In this document: one piece after another, positions 43,701-53,224 of the stretch
Position numbering within the stretch: the stretch's first letter is position 1
Layout: every line of letters starts with the position of its first letter
Origin: Flavobacterium araucananum
Lineage (GTDB): Bacteria > Bacteroidota > Bacteroidia > Flavobacteriales > Flavobacteriaceae
DNA length: 64,000 nt
Assembly (NCBI RefSeq): GCF_002222055.1
Contig: NZ_MUGS01000035.1
Span: 1 to 64,000, forward strand
Direction: 5' to 3'
Position numbers and translations under genes: made by a program
The notes under the pieces: generated by a model
Seen by the model: only the letters and a program-made list of their open reading frames with translations
Databases searched by the model: none
Told to the model about the DNA's origin: nothing

Positions 43701-44822
43701 AAAAAAGATATTGATGTTATTTTTGAAAAATTTAAACAAATAAATTCAAAAGTATCTGTTGGAACCGGTTTTGGAATTGGACTTTATATTGTAAAATATT
43801 TTGTAGATAAACACAAAGGAACCGTAAGTTGTATTAGTGAAATTGGGAAAGGCAGCGTGTTTAAATTAACGTTTTTAAAAGGAAACCGCCATTTTGCCAA
43901 TATTGAAATTACGAATATTGTACCACAAAGAAGCCAGTTGTTTAACGAACTTATTGTAGATGAAATAGACGAAAACAATTCGTTTTCTAATACTGTTTCA
44001 GAAAATGATTTTCAGAAAATAATGCTTACAGACAAACGTACTGTTTTGATTATTGATGATAATGCAGAAATAAGAGGGTATCTGATCAAATTATTTTCTG
44101 AAACCTATATCGTTTATAGTGCAAAAAATGGTGAAGAAGGGTTAAAATTGACCAAAAAATACCTGCCGGATTTAGTAATAAGCGATATTACGATGGATGA
44201 AATGGATGGTCTTGAATTGTGCCGAAAAATCAAAGAAAATAGTGCATTGTCTCATATTCCGGTAATATTATTAACGGCATCCAAAAATCCCGAAACCCAT
44301 CTTCAGGGAATAAGTGATGGCGCCGATGATTATATCACAAAACCATTTGACGATGATATACTCGTGGCTCGCGTAGAGTCGTTATTAAAGAACAGAAGTA
44401 ATTTACGTAAATACTTTCTAGACAGTATTACACTTAAAGAAAATAACCAGAAAGTTCCGGTTGAATATCAGGAAATCTTAAAAAAGTGTATTGATATCGT
44501 AGAATCTAATATCCATAAAAGAGATTTTACAATCAAAAACTTTGCCCTCGAGATGGGCATGAGCCACAGAACGTTATATACTAAAATTAAAATTATCTCA
44601 GGTCAAACCCTAAATGCCTTTATACGTTCGGTTAGAATTAGAAGAGCTGCCATGCTAATGCTCACGGAAGATATCAATATTACCCAGGCAAGTGCTGAGG
44701 TTGGTTTTGAAGATCCTAAGTATTTTAGACAGCAATTTGTAAAACTTTTTGGAATGACGCCTTCAGAATATATCAAAAAATATAAGAGTTCTTTTAACTC
44801 TGATTTGAATATTATCAAATAA
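40776..44822 (+). CDS. Hybrid two-component system regulator (HTCS) of the polysaccharide locus
   Basis: A 1348-residue one-protein signalling system. Order: signal peptide (about 1-21), periplasmic two-component-regulator propeller repeats (about 25-660; DGYMWFGTYDGLNRYDG, IWVGTDGAGLKYWN), a Y_Y_Y domain (about 690-755), one membrane helix (about 768-790), histidine kinase with H823 (YISHEFRTPLSLI), HATPase (DNGDGIA, GTGFGIGLYIVKYF), receiver with phosphoacceptor D1137 (DLVISDITMDEMDG), and an AraC-type helix-turn-helix at the end. It should sense an oligosaccharide in the periplasm and switch on the susCD locus downstream. The start is a TTG; it is the only codon directly preceding a sensible signal peptide. 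Confidence 0.95.
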   Translation: MKNFFINLTLLMGFHLLVFAQENPVKFLDISDGLSNNSVTTIFQDSDGYMWFGTYDGLNRYDGYNFKVFRNRINDRKSLPFNTIYNIEGDSKKNIWVGGANGVCVYNKSNATFNLVEFTFENKKPKALKDIIHQIRSVSDNLVLIASQSLGLITFEDGSFVGKHLPLKHLENKISINNYDAIALQDDKKNQHCWVYVRNVGVCSYSYFLKDLKVVFPVSKEVKSMKMSFDGNLWLGTDEGLFLLNTKSGSISENYLHDKCSVTDILLDKKKEIWITTDGCGIYKVIESSKTAISHNALKENQLAKSNSVWSLYEDKSGNKWFGSLRGGISMLSSTPKYFKSIRYNANDPSENFILSFCEDEKKNIWVGTDGAGLKYWNRKNNTYTNYNNKLSSTFITGIIRDNNNDIWLSTWAGGINRINTKNNLVAHYQCYNPYTKQAEKNIWFVYKDSKANIWASATNEGSLYLFDRSKNNFELFDKSITNLQCLTETSDGKLWGGNYATLFAIEKTTGKINRVTIGNPIRCIHEDTDKNLWLGTQEGGLLLFDRKTNTFKRLTTDDGLPSNTILRMLEDKDGNLWMSTYNGVCRFDKKLKTFRNFSVNDGLQSNQFSFNAGLKLSTGEFLFGGINGFNLFFPEAIKGFNQKNNLLLTDFYVNNQPIEESKADLVSEWNLGKIKEASLPYDQTTLSLEFVALDYNNADKINYAYYLEGWDEQWNYVGQARKANYSRLPEGKYIFKVKTTNFKGGWNKDKNLITIIVLPPWYRIWWAYTLYLLAGIGVVFAYIKYNKNKEKLKYKVKIAELESKKEKEIAEKQSSMFTYISHEFRTPLSLIINPLKKAVQKESVQNGSSGSDLAIAHRNARRLLSLVDQLLLFRKAENDADSLRLSTINVNSLCNEVYQCFVNQAKEKNINYNFNIPDYGIEIIGDYEKIEISLFNLMSNAFKYTQTGGEINLRLAENEQEVELEISDNGDGIAKKDIDVIFEKFKQINSKVSVGTGFGIGLYIVKYFVDKHKGTVSCISEIGKGSVFKLTFLKGNRHFANIEITNIVPQRSQLFNELIVDEIDENNSFSNTVSENDFQKIMLTDKRTVLIIDDNAEIRGYLIKLFSETYIVYSAKNGEEGLKLTKKYLPDLVISDITMDEMDGLELCRKIKENSALSHIPVILLTASKNPETHLQGISDGADDYITKPFDDDILVARVESLLKNRSNLRKYFLDSITLKENNQKVPVEYQEILKKCIDIVESNIHKRDFTIKNFALEMGMSHRTLYTKIKIISGQTLNAFIRSVRIRRAAMLMLTEDINITQASAEVGFEDPKYFRQQFVKLFGMTPSEYIKKYKSSFNSDLNIIK

Positions 44823-44991
44823 GTCTCCCGGGTCTAAATGATAATTGGTATGCTGTTTTTTATTGTAGAAAGAATCGCAAACGTTTTAGTTACAGAAATA
44901 ACAATTTATTTGATAATTATAGATAATGTAAAAAAATACTGTTATTTTTTAATACTCATTAATTTTTAATCCAAAATAATAGTTAATTGCG

Positions 44992-45028
44992 ATTTTGACC
45001 TCCTTTTTTTTCCATTTTACCCCTCCTT
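44992..45028 (+). promoter_or_regulatory. Candidate HTCS operator (direct repeat)
   Basis: Two similar 14-15-base words, starting 22 bp apart (two helical turns), both reading ATTTT then a C-rich core then TCCTT. AraC-type DNA-binding domains typically dimerise on such direct repeats. They end 18 bp before the near-consensus -7 box at 45047, the position expected for an activator replacing the -33 element. Confidence 0.5.
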
Positions 45029-45267
45029 AAAAGTTTTAATTAAACATTTCTTTGCAGTAATAGTAATGTGTTAGTAGCATTATTGTGTATAATTTAAGTG
45101 TTTGTTTTAGGATAAGTTTTTATCTGAATTTAAAGAATTGAGCCTTCTTTAAAACAAGATTGTAAGAGTTGGTTTTACACTTTACTTATCAAACCCGCAG
45201 AAAAAAAATCTGCGGGTTAAAATAAATCCCAAAAGAATGTTTTCATGAGAAGAGTCATTAGAAAAGG

Positions 45268-45369
45268 AGATAATTGGTCCATTAGATCATTATCGCCGTT
45301 GCTCAATATCTCGTTATCGAATTATAAAAAATAGTACATGAGAAAATTATTAAACCTGACCAATTATCT
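45268..45369. repeat. Widely spaced 12-bp inverted repeat
   Basis: AGATAATTGGTC (45268-45279) and GACCAATTATCT (45358-45369) pair perfectly across 78 bases; surrounding words such as ATTAG and CTAATG extend the symmetry imperfectly. It sits in the locus leader, ending 64 bp before the first start codon. It is probably a dispersed repeat that has landed in the leader. Confidence 0.5.
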
Positions 45370-45433
45370 AATGCTCTCATCTTCTAATTATCAAATTAAA
45401 TAAACTAACTAACCTAACCTTAAAATTAAAGAA

Positions 45434-46831
45434 ATGAAAAAAAATCTATTTTTATTTTTTCTTACTCTTTTTGCCGCCCTTTTTTCAGGATGTCAAAATA
45501 ACGAATCCGGTTTTCCAAGTTCTGATAATCCTACTGTTGTTGTCTCGACAAAAGAGATTTATGGAGCACCAAGCCGGAAATTTGAAATCAAAGCCGCAGT
45601 GGCAGATGATTTAGGCTTACAGAGTGTGAGAATTCAAATTCCTGAATTGTCACTGGATAAAGTCATTGCTTTTGCAACAGACCCTTTGCTTAAAACGTAT
45701 GATTTGAGCTATTTTTTTGAAGTTCCAGCCACTAGAGGAACTTCTGAAGCCTTCAAGATAAAACTAACCATTACCGATGTTTCCGGCAATTCGATAGATC
45801 AGGATATCAATTTGCGCCTTGACGGAGAATTTGCTGCACCATCGATCTCAATGATTACTCCAAAAGACGGAGCAGTTATATTGTTATCAACCAGCAATCA
45901 AATGCCCGTGAATTTTGTTGTAAACGACGATTCTGGTATCGATTACATTGAGGTTAAATGTGCCGAATTGGGGATCGATGAAAAAGTTCAATTGTCAGGA
46001 GCACCACAATCATATACTTTCAATAAAACGTACACATTGCCAGTAACCGCAGCAAATTATGTATTGAGCATTACGGCTAGAGATAAATTTGCGATACCAA
46101 ACACAGGAACTTTAAATGTAAATATTGTTGCTACAAACGAATACCCTGCGATTTATTTATGCGATCAGCCCAAAGGTACCAATCTTACAACTGATGCAGT
46201 GGGAGTGCCAATGTACTTTCATGAAAAAAACGGACAAGATTTCGAATTTAAATATTATGCTGATAAAGACAATAAAGAAGTTTATTTCTTAGGTCAGGAA
46301 TCAGATTTTGCTCCACACTGTTTTGGTTTGAACGAAGCAGGAACCTTAGTTGATGATGTTGTGTCAACTCCAATTATTTTGCCAACAAAAGGATATTACA
46401 ACATAAAAGTAAATCCTAGTACATTGGTTTATACCGTTACAAAATATACACCTTCAAGCAAAGTCTGGGCTGATGTTGCCAACGGCTTATGGCATGACGA
46501 AGAGGCAAAACGAAAACCTTTTGTAAGTGTTTGCGGAGCCGGAATTCAGGGTGCAGACTGGGATACCTGGACCGCTTGGGTTCAGACAGGATTACATCTG
46601 GCAAATAACCCCAATAACCCTTATCAATTGATAGGCGAATATACTTTGACAGGACAGGTAGAGGCTACTTTTACAGGTCAATGGTGGAGTCCGTCATGGA
46701 GATTAATCAAAAACGGAATCGCTACAATGTCACCGGGAGAAAACGGAAATGCCAAATATCCGGCAACTCCGGGAGTATACAAAGTAGTTCTTGATACAGA
46801 GTTGGAAAGAGTCTTTATCACAAAAAAATAG
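45434..46831 (+). CDS. SusE/SusF-like surface glycan-binding lipoprotein
   Basis: A 465-residue lipoprotein (lipobox FSGC, C20) expected on the cell surface. Two immunoglobulin-like repeats (about residues 30-130 and 135-230) are followed by C-terminal beta-sandwich domains with many tryptophans (WADVANGLWHDEEAKRKPF, DWDTWTAWVQTG, GQWWSPSW), typical of SusE/F-type starch- or glycan-binding modules. Unusually it precedes susC instead of following susD. It should capture polysaccharide for the transporter encoded next. Confidence 0.82.
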   Translation: MKKNLFLFFLTLFAALFSGCQNNESGFPSSDNPTVVVSTKEIYGAPSRKFEIKAAVADDLGLQSVRIQIPELSLDKVIAFATDPLLKTYDLSYFFEVPATRGTSEAFKIKLTITDVSGNSIDQDINLRLDGEFAAPSISMITPKDGAVILLSTSNQMPVNFVVNDDSGIDYIEVKCAELGIDEKVQLSGAPQSYTFNKTYTLPVTAANYVLSITARDKFAIPNTGTLNVNIVATNEYPAIYLCDQPKGTNLTTDAVGVPMYFHEKNGQDFEFKYYADKDNKEVYFLGQESDFAPHCFGLNEAGTLVDDVVSTPIILPTKGYYNIKVNPSTLVYTVTKYTPSSKVWADVANGLWHDEEAKRKPFVSVCGAGIQGADWDTWTAWVQTGLHLANNPNNPYQLIGEYTLTGQVEATFTGQWWSPSWRLIKNGIATMSPGENGNAKYPATPGVYKVVLDTELERVFITKK

Positions 46832-46877
46832 TTGTTAGAGCCGTTGCTTGTAACATTTAATAAAAAAATATCTTACT

Positions 46878-49800
46878 ATGAAACATAGATTTATAGGGTT
46901 ATGTATGGTCCTGTTGTGCAGTGTTGCAACATTTGGACAGATAACAGTAAAAGGAACCGTTAAGGACAAAGGCAATGTGCCAATTCCGGGAGTAAACTTG
47001 ATGGTAAAAGGAACTACAACAAACGGAGCTACAGATTTTGATGGAAATTTTACGATTTCTGTTCCAAATAAAAATGCTCAGATTGAGTTTTCTTTCATTG
47101 GCTTTGCCAACAAAACAGTTCCCGTAGGCGATAAAACAGTTTTTGATGTTACGATGGAAGAATCCAGTCAGGCACTGGATGAAATTGTGGTAGTAGGTTA
47201 TGCTGCTGTTAAAAAAAGTGATGTAACCAGTTCGATTTCTTCAATAAAAGGAAAAGAACTTCAAACCATGACCGTTGGTAACGTTGCAGAATCTTTGCAG
47301 GGTAAAGTTGCCGGTGTTCAGGTTACAGGTCAGGGTGGTCCCGGTGCACAGCCAAGAGTTTTAATTCGTGGTATATCGACAATAAATTTAAGTACAGACC
47401 CGCTTTATGTTATTGACGGAATCCCGATGGGTACAAGCATTAACTTTTTGAGCAATAATGAGATTGAATCTATGGAAGTTTTAAAAGATGCTTCTGCCAG
47501 TGCAATCTATGGCTCCCGTGCTTCGAATGGTGTTATCCTGATTACAACCAAAAAAGGAAAAGCAGGTAAAACGAGGTTCAATTTTGATATGAGTTCAGGG
47601 ATTCAGATGATGAATAACCCTTATAATATGGCAAATGCCGAGAACTACGCTACAATTATGAACAAAGCGTATAACAATTCTGGTTATGCAGATTATTTGC
47701 CAAACCCATCACAATACAATGGTAAAACGACAGACTGGTGGAAAGCCGGAATCAAATCCGGTGCTCCTGTAACCAATGCTTCGCTGGGCGTTAGCGGTGG
47801 TTCAGATAAACATACCTATTCGATTAGTTTAAATTACTATAACTCAGAATCGATTTATGAAGTGGGCGGATGGAAAAGAATTACAATGCGTATCAATAAC
47901 GACTTCAAATTCTCTGATAAATTCTCTGCCGGAGTTACTTTAAACCCTCGTTACGAAACGTATGGTTCTCCTAATAACTGGGCTGATTTTGATAGAATTG
48001 ATCCTATCACGCCAATTTACAAACCGGCAGATCAATTGACAGGACTAGAAAATGAATATAGTATTTATGCACGTTCTCCATCGTATGTCTGGAATCCGGT
48101 TGCAGCTGTAAAACGTTATGATGATTTTACAGATCAGTACAACTTAAATACCAATGGATATTTGCAATATCAGCCTATAAAAGGATTAGTGTTTCGTACA
48201 CAGGCCTCTATCGAAGTGGGAGATAAAACACAAAGTATTTTTAGACCTGATTTTATAATTGATGCAGCACACGAAAAAGCAGAGATTAATAGTGTAGAAA
48301 GAACAAATACTACAAATGTCGATTGGACCTGGCAAAATACAGCGACTTATACCAGAACATTTGCAGGAAAGCACAATGCTTCGTTAATGATTGGTAATAC
48401 TATGGAAGAGTACAATGGCAACGATGTTTGGGGGTATGGCGAAGGTGTGCCTAACAATACAGATGCTATGAGAGAAGTAAATGCCGCTACCAAAAACCGC
48501 AATAGTAAGGGCAACAGCTGGTCCAGCTCTTTGATGTCATACATTTCGCGTTTCTCGTATAACTATGACAATAAATATTATTTTACAGGAACTTTTAGAC
48601 GTGATGGTTCTTCAAAATTTATGACCAATAATAAATGGGCAAATTTCCCTTCGGCTTCTGTTTCCTGGAGAGTTTTGAACGAAAGGTTTATGGAGTCTGC
48701 AAAAGATGTTTTAAGCGATTTGAGATTTAGGGCAGGTTGGGGAAAAGTAGGGAATCAAAATTTACCAGCCGCAGTTTACCAATCAAATATTGGGCAGGGT
48801 TTTTATCCTATAGCAGGTAATATTGTAGATACCTCATTCCCGTCATCAATGGCAAATAAAGATATTAAATGGGAAACGGTCGAAGATATCAGTTTTGGAC
48901 TTGATTTTGGATTATGGAAAAATAAACTTTCAGGATCTTTAGAATATTACCAAAAGAAAACGAATGATATGTTGTTCAAAAAACAATTTCCAACATACAG
49001 TGGCTTTCCTGGCTATTCGACCATCTGGACAAACGTAGGTTCTATGCAATCCAGCGGTATCGATTTATTGGTTTCTTACAAAGATAAAAAAGGAAATTTT
49101 ACTTATGGAGTCGACGTTACTTTTACTACTGTAAATGTAGAAATGTTGTCTTTATCATCTGAAGGAGAAAGGCTTTACGGAGCCGGAAACAGAACGCTAA
49201 CGGTAAAAGGCGAAGAACCGGGATATTTTTACGGATATGTTGCAGATGGTTTATTTCAAAATCAAACACAACTTAATGCACATACAGACGAGCACGGGAC
49301 CAAATTGCAACCGTATGCTCAGGTTGGCGATATTCGTTTTAAGGATGTAAATGGTGACGGAAAACTGGACGATAAAGACCGAACAAAGATAGGATCACCC
49401 TGGGCGGATTATAATGTGGGATTGAATTTGACATTGGCATACAAACAGTTTGATCTGGTAGCAAATTTTTACTCCAGTATAGGAAATGATATCGTAAACC
49501 AAAACATTTCAGACCTATACAACGGGGCCAGTTTAACGAATAAAGTAAACGGATTAGATCAAATGGCGTGGCATGGCGAAGGAACGTCAAACTATGTCCC
49601 TCGTTTATCTAAAGATGATAACAACGAAAACTTTACAAAATTCTCTTCTTTTTATGTTCAGGATGGATCTTTTGTACGCATGAAAAACCTTCAGGTAGGA
49701 TTTTCATTCTATAATAAATTTGGTTTAGATAAACTGAGAATTTCATTATCAGGTCAGAACTTATGGACCTGGACAAAGTACACCGGAGTCGATCCGGAAG

Positions 49801-49910
49801 TTGCAGGTGGTGATCCTAAACAAGACGATGGAGTCAAAGGTTCCGGTTTTGGAGGATGGAATTATCCGGTTCAGCCAACCATTTTGATGGGACTTAATGT
49901 AGCATTTTAA
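46878..49910 (+). CDS. SusC/RagA-type TonB-linked outer-membrane transporter
   Basis: A 1010-residue TonB-dependent transporter importing oligosaccharides across the outer membrane. Order: signal peptide (ending TFGQ), carboxypeptidase-D-like beta-sandwich (VKGTVKDKGNVPIPGVNLMVKGT, about 22-105), TonB-box-like region and plug (GNVAESLQGKVAGVQVTGQGG, about 115-235, including the SusC hallmark VLKDASASAIYGSRASNGVILITTKKG), then a 22-strand barrel ending in an aromatic (MGLNVAF). It is followed 11 bp later by its SusD partner. Substrate is set by the surrounding enzymes. Confidence 0.96.
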   Translation: MKHRFIGLCMVLLCSVATFGQITVKGTVKDKGNVPIPGVNLMVKGTTTNGATDFDGNFTISVPNKNAQIEFSFIGFANKTVPVGDKTVFDVTMEESSQALDEIVVVGYAAVKKSDVTSSISSIKGKELQTMTVGNVAESLQGKVAGVQVTGQGGPGAQPRVLIRGISTINLSTDPLYVIDGIPMGTSINFLSNNEIESMEVLKDASASAIYGSRASNGVILITTKKGKAGKTRFNFDMSSGIQMMNNPYNMANAENYATIMNKAYNNSGYADYLPNPSQYNGKTTDWWKAGIKSGAPVTNASLGVSGGSDKHTYSISLNYYNSESIYEVGGWKRITMRINNDFKFSDKFSAGVTLNPRYETYGSPNNWADFDRIDPITPIYKPADQLTGLENEYSIYARSPSYVWNPVAAVKRYDDFTDQYNLNTNGYLQYQPIKGLVFRTQASIEVGDKTQSIFRPDFIIDAAHEKAEINSVERTNTTNVDWTWQNTATYTRTFAGKHNASLMIGNTMEEYNGNDVWGYGEGVPNNTDAMREVNAATKNRNSKGNSWSSSLMSYISRFSYNYDNKYYFTGTFRRDGSSKFMTNNKWANFPSASVSWRVLNERFMESAKDVLSDLRFRAGWGKVGNQNLPAAVYQSNIGQGFYPIAGNIVDTSFPSSMANKDIKWETVEDISFGLDFGLWKNKLSGSLEYYQKKTNDMLFKKQFPTYSGFPGYSTIWTNVGSMQSSGIDLLVSYKDKKGNFTYGVDVTFTTVNVEMLSLSSEGERLYGAGNRTLTVKGEEPGYFYGYVADGLFQNQTQLNAHTDEHGTKLQPYAQVGDIRFKDVNGDGKLDDKDRTKIGSPWADYNVGLNLTLAYKQFDLVANFYSSIGNDIVNQNISDLYNGASLTNKVNGLDQMAWHGEGTSNYVPRLSKDDNNENFTKFSSFYVQDGSFVRMKNLQVGFSFYNKFGLDKLRISLSGQNLWTWTKYTGVDPEVAGGDPKQDDGVKGSGFGGWNYPVQPTILMGLNVAF

Positions 49911-49921
49911 TAAAAAAAGAC

Positions 49922-51523
49922 ATGAAAAAAACGATATTATCAATACTAGCTTTTTCTCTAATTGCAGTTTCATGCAGTGATTTTATTGAAAAAGACCAAA
50001 GGGGAACTCAAACTTTAGAAAACTACTTTCAAACTGCACAAGAATGCGAGAATTATGCCAATGAATTAACGCAAAGATTATTACTGGCAAAGGATTGGTA
50101 TGCTTTGGTTGCACCACGAGTTACCAACGAAATGTCGACAGATGATGCCTGGATGGGGAACACAGGGCAGGATAACAGTGCACACAGACCAAGTTCGCAA
50201 TACTTGATTACACCGGATAATATGGGCGATATGAACAGTATTTATACTGCGCATTATTATACCATTCAATCTGCAAATATAGGTTTGGAGAAAATGGCAA
50301 TTTCACCAATTTCAGAGGCTCAAAAAAATCAATACATGGGAGAATCACTATTTGTGCGTGCCTACTGTTATTATGAGTTGGTAAATCTTTTTGGAGCAAT
50401 TCCGTTGTACACAAAATCACTTGGAACGGCAGATCTAAAATTAAAACGCAGTCCTGCTACCGAGGTTTATGCTCAAATCGAAGCAGATCTAAAAGAATCT
50501 GCTGCAAAATTGGATAATACTCCCGTAGCGAGAAACGGCAGAATCAATAAATGGGCTGCTTATGCTTTATTGGCACGTGTATCATTATTTCAGGAAAAAT
50601 GGGCAGAAGCAAAACTATATTCCAACAAAGTTATTACAGAGGGACCATTTGCCTTAGAAACAGATTTCCTGAACATCTGGAATGTAAATAACCATAACGG
50701 TATAGAATCGATTCTAGAAGCGCAAACTTCGTCTGTACAAGACAAAGAGTTAGGGGCTGCTTTACCAACTTTATCGGGCGCCAGAGGCGAAGACAAGAAA
50801 AATTTTCCAAGTAATAATGCTCAGGATGTTTTAGACGGATGGGGATGGTGTATGCCAACCAGCGATCTTGAAAACGCCTATCTTTCTGAAAATGATGTAA
50901 TTCGCCGCAGAAGCACCATTACCAAATGGGGAGAAGCGGCCTACGGAGATGAGGTTTTGAACCCAACCCATAAATTTAGTTTAAACGACAATAAATCAGG
51001 ACGCATTTGCCGTAAATATTATATTCCGGTTGCCACGCGTCGTGCACTAGATAAAAAAGACGGACACTTACCCTTAAATATTCCGTTGATTCGTTTAGCA
51101 GAGATGTACCTGACAAGAGCAGAAGCAAATTATCATACCGGCGGAGATGCTTTAGGAGATATCAATATCATTAGAGCACGGGTAAAATTAGATCCTAAAA
51201 CAGGTTTATCAGGACCAACACTTTTAAAACAAATTTACAAAGAGCGTCGTTTAGAGTTAGCTTTCGAAGGATTACGTTTGTTTGATATTCGTCGCGAAAA
51301 AGACCCAAATACAGGAAGACCGGTTATCGAATCGCTAATGGGACCAAACGGAACATTTGTTCAATACAATCTAAATTCGACAGATCCATACGAAACAACC
51401 AACCTGAGAGAACCTCAGGATAAAGGAATCAATTTTAATCCTGCAAAACACTTATTGTGGCCAATACCACAGTTGGAAATTGATTTAAGTGGGGGATTAA
51501 TTACTCAAAATCCGAATTACTAA
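49922..51523 (+). CDS. SusD/RagB-family surface lipoprotein
   Basis: A 533-residue lipoprotein (lipobox AVSC, C18) that forms the lid of the SusC barrel and binds glycan. The TPR-rich core is seen at QYMGESLFVRAYCYYELVNLFGAIPLYTK, NKWAAYALLARVSLFQEKWAEAKLYS and IYKERRLELAFEGLRLFDIRR, all hallmark SusD segments, and the end LLWPIPQLEIDL. It is tightly coupled: 11 bp after susC and 1 bp before the GH30 gene. Confidence 0.95.
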   Translation: MKKTILSILAFSLIAVSCSDFIEKDQRGTQTLENYFQTAQECENYANELTQRLLLAKDWYALVAPRVTNEMSTDDAWMGNTGQDNSAHRPSSQYLITPDNMGDMNSIYTAHYYTIQSANIGLEKMAISPISEAQKNQYMGESLFVRAYCYYELVNLFGAIPLYTKSLGTADLKLKRSPATEVYAQIEADLKESAAKLDNTPVARNGRINKWAAYALLARVSLFQEKWAEAKLYSNKVITEGPFALETDFLNIWNVNNHNGIESILEAQTSSVQDKELGAALPTLSGARGEDKKNFPSNNAQDVLDGWGWCMPTSDLENAYLSENDVIRRRSTITKWGEAAYGDEVLNPTHKFSLNDNKSGRICRKYYIPVATRRALDKKDGHLPLNIPLIRLAEMYLTRAEANYHTGGDALGDINIIRARVKLDPKTGLSGPTLLKQIYKERRLELAFEGLRLFDIRREKDPNTGRPVIESLMGPNGTFVQYNLNSTDPYETTNLREPQDKGINFNPAKHLLWPIPQLEIDLSGGLITQNPNY

Positions 51524-51524
51524 A

Positions 51525-53162
51525 ATGAAAATTATCATAAACAACAAAGTAAGTCTGCTGTGTGCAGGCTTGCTTTTCGCAAACTCTTTTATGGTGAGTT
51601 GCGACTCTGAAAATAATGCAAATTCAGGCGCTGAAAATAGTATTGCCGAATTGAGTATTAGTCTGGATACAAACCTTCAGACGATGGAAAACTTTGGTGC
51701 CTCGGATGCCTGGCAATCTAATTTTATAGGAAAAAATTGGCCTTTGGATAAAAAAAATAAAATTGCCGATTTACTATTTAGCAAAGAAGTAGATGCAGAC
51801 GGAAATCCTAAAGGAATTGGATTGTCTTTATGGCGTTTTAACCTTGGTGCAGGAAGTACAGAACAAGGAGATGCAAGCGATATTACCGATGAGTGGAGAC
51901 GTACAGAATGTTTTACTACAGATGGTGTTACGTATAATATGAACAAACAAGCCGGTCAGGTTTGGTTCATGAAAGCGGCGAAAGAACGTGGTTTAGAAAA
52001 ATTACTGGCGTTTACAAACAGTGCTCCGGTTTATTTAACACAAAACGGAAAAGCTCATGCAAGCATCAAAGAATTTTATAATCTTAAGGAGGGTAAAATG
52101 CCGGAATTGGCAGATTTTTGGGCGACATCTTTAGAGAAACTAAAAACAGAACACGGTATAACAATCGACTATGTATCTCCGTTTAATGAGCCACAATACG
52201 AGTGGGATGGTTCAGGGCAGGAAGGTTCTCCGGCGACAAATGCCAATATCTACAGTTTTGTAAATATCCTGTCTCCAAAATTACAATCAAAAGGACTAGA
52301 AGCTAAAATTGTAGTAGGAGAAGGCGGTTCATACGAATCATTGTATAAAACGATTTCAGGAAAAGAAAGCAGGTCGAACCAAATAGATTATTTCTTTGGA
52401 GTAAATTCGGCTAAAAATATTGCAGGATTAAGCAACGTAAAAAAGACCATTTCGGCACACAGTTATTGGCAGGTATGGCCTTTGACAGAGTTGGTTAATT
52501 CCAGACAATCTGCTGCTGTAAGAACACAATCTGTTGCGGGATTAAGTCTTTGGTCATCAGAATATAGTATTTTAGAAAGTCCGGGAACAGCTGAGTTACC
52601 TGGTGGAGCAGGTCCGGGAAGAGATTTAGGAATTCAGACCGCACTATGGACCGCTCGTATTATAAGTACTGATATTGCCGTTGGAGGTGTTTCGTCCTGG
52701 CAATGGTGGACCGCAATTAGTCGTGGCGATTATAAAGACGGATTAGTTCATGTTGATGATGGTTCCGGCAACGGAGCAGGAAATGCAGATTATTGCAAAA
52801 ACGATGGTTATATAAGAGATTCCAAAACACTTTGGGCGCTGGGCAACTTCTCGTTTTTTGTAAAACCGGGAATGGTTAGAGTTCAAACCCCGGGTATTGA
52901 TAATGCCACTTCTGTAAATGGTGTAATGGTAACGGCCTACAAAGATGCAGCCACAAAAAAATTAGTAGTAGTAGCGGTCAACGTGAGTAAATCAGCAAAA
53001 AGCTATAAATTAAATCTTTCAGGAGGCACACTGACAGATAATAAATTTACGCCTTATACAACTTCTGAAACATTGAGTTTGAAAAAAGGGGCAACAGTCG
53101 ACGCCACTAATTTTGAAATTCCGGCAAGGTCAATTGTTACCTATGTAGGGAGTTACAAATAA
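51525..53162 (+). CDS. GH30-family glycoside hydrolase lipoprotein
   Basis: A 545-residue retaining glycosidase with a lipobox (MVSC, C26), so likely surface- or periplasm-anchored. The TIM barrel contains the acid/base E222 in SPFNEPQYEWDGSGQEG and the nucleophile E346 in LWSSEYSIL; a C-terminal beta-sandwich follows (about 450-545). The NEPQYEW and QEG words resemble endo-beta-1,6-galactanases of GH30; glucosylceramidase-like or xylanase activities are less likely. It starts 1 bp after susD, so translation is coupled. Confidence 0.88.
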   Translation: MKIIINNKVSLLCAGLLFANSFMVSCDSENNANSGAENSIAELSISLDTNLQTMENFGASDAWQSNFIGKNWPLDKKNKIADLLFSKEVDADGNPKGIGLSLWRFNLGAGSTEQGDASDITDEWRRTECFTTDGVTYNMNKQAGQVWFMKAAKERGLEKLLAFTNSAPVYLTQNGKAHASIKEFYNLKEGKMPELADFWATSLEKLKTEHGITIDYVSPFNEPQYEWDGSGQEGSPATNANIYSFVNILSPKLQSKGLEAKIVVGEGGSYESLYKTISGKESRSNQIDYFFGVNSAKNIAGLSNVKKTISAHSYWQVWPLTELVNSRQSAAVRTQSVAGLSLWSSEYSILESPGTAELPGGAGPGRDLGIQTALWTARIISTDIAVGGVSSWQWWTAISRGDYKDGLVHVDDGSGNGAGNADYCKNDGYIRDSKTLWALGNFSFFVKPGMVRVQTPGIDNATSVNGVMVTAYKDAATKKLVVVAVNVSKSAKSYKLNLSGGTLTDNKFTPYTTSETLSLKKGATVDATNFEIPARSIVTYVGSYK

Positions 53163-53224
53163 AAGGTTTAAGTCGCAGTCAGAATCCTGAAACCTGAAAA
53201 AAAACAAATTAAGAATAACATAAA

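Larger units (their letters stand above)
44823..45433. other. Long leader region of the susCD locus
   Basis: No gene seen in 611 bases. It contains a direct repeat of ATTTT(GA/AC)CC(C)TCCTT at 44992-45005 and 45014-45028, a near-consensus -7 box TTTCTTTG (45047-45054), a 10-bp GC-rich hairpin (AACCCGCAGA 45192-45201, TCTGCGGGTT 45209-45218) without a following T-run, and a 12-bp inverted pair (AGATAATTGGTC 45268-45279, GACCAATTATCT 45358-45369). Transcription from the -7 box would give a leader of about 370 nt. Confidence 0.6.
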
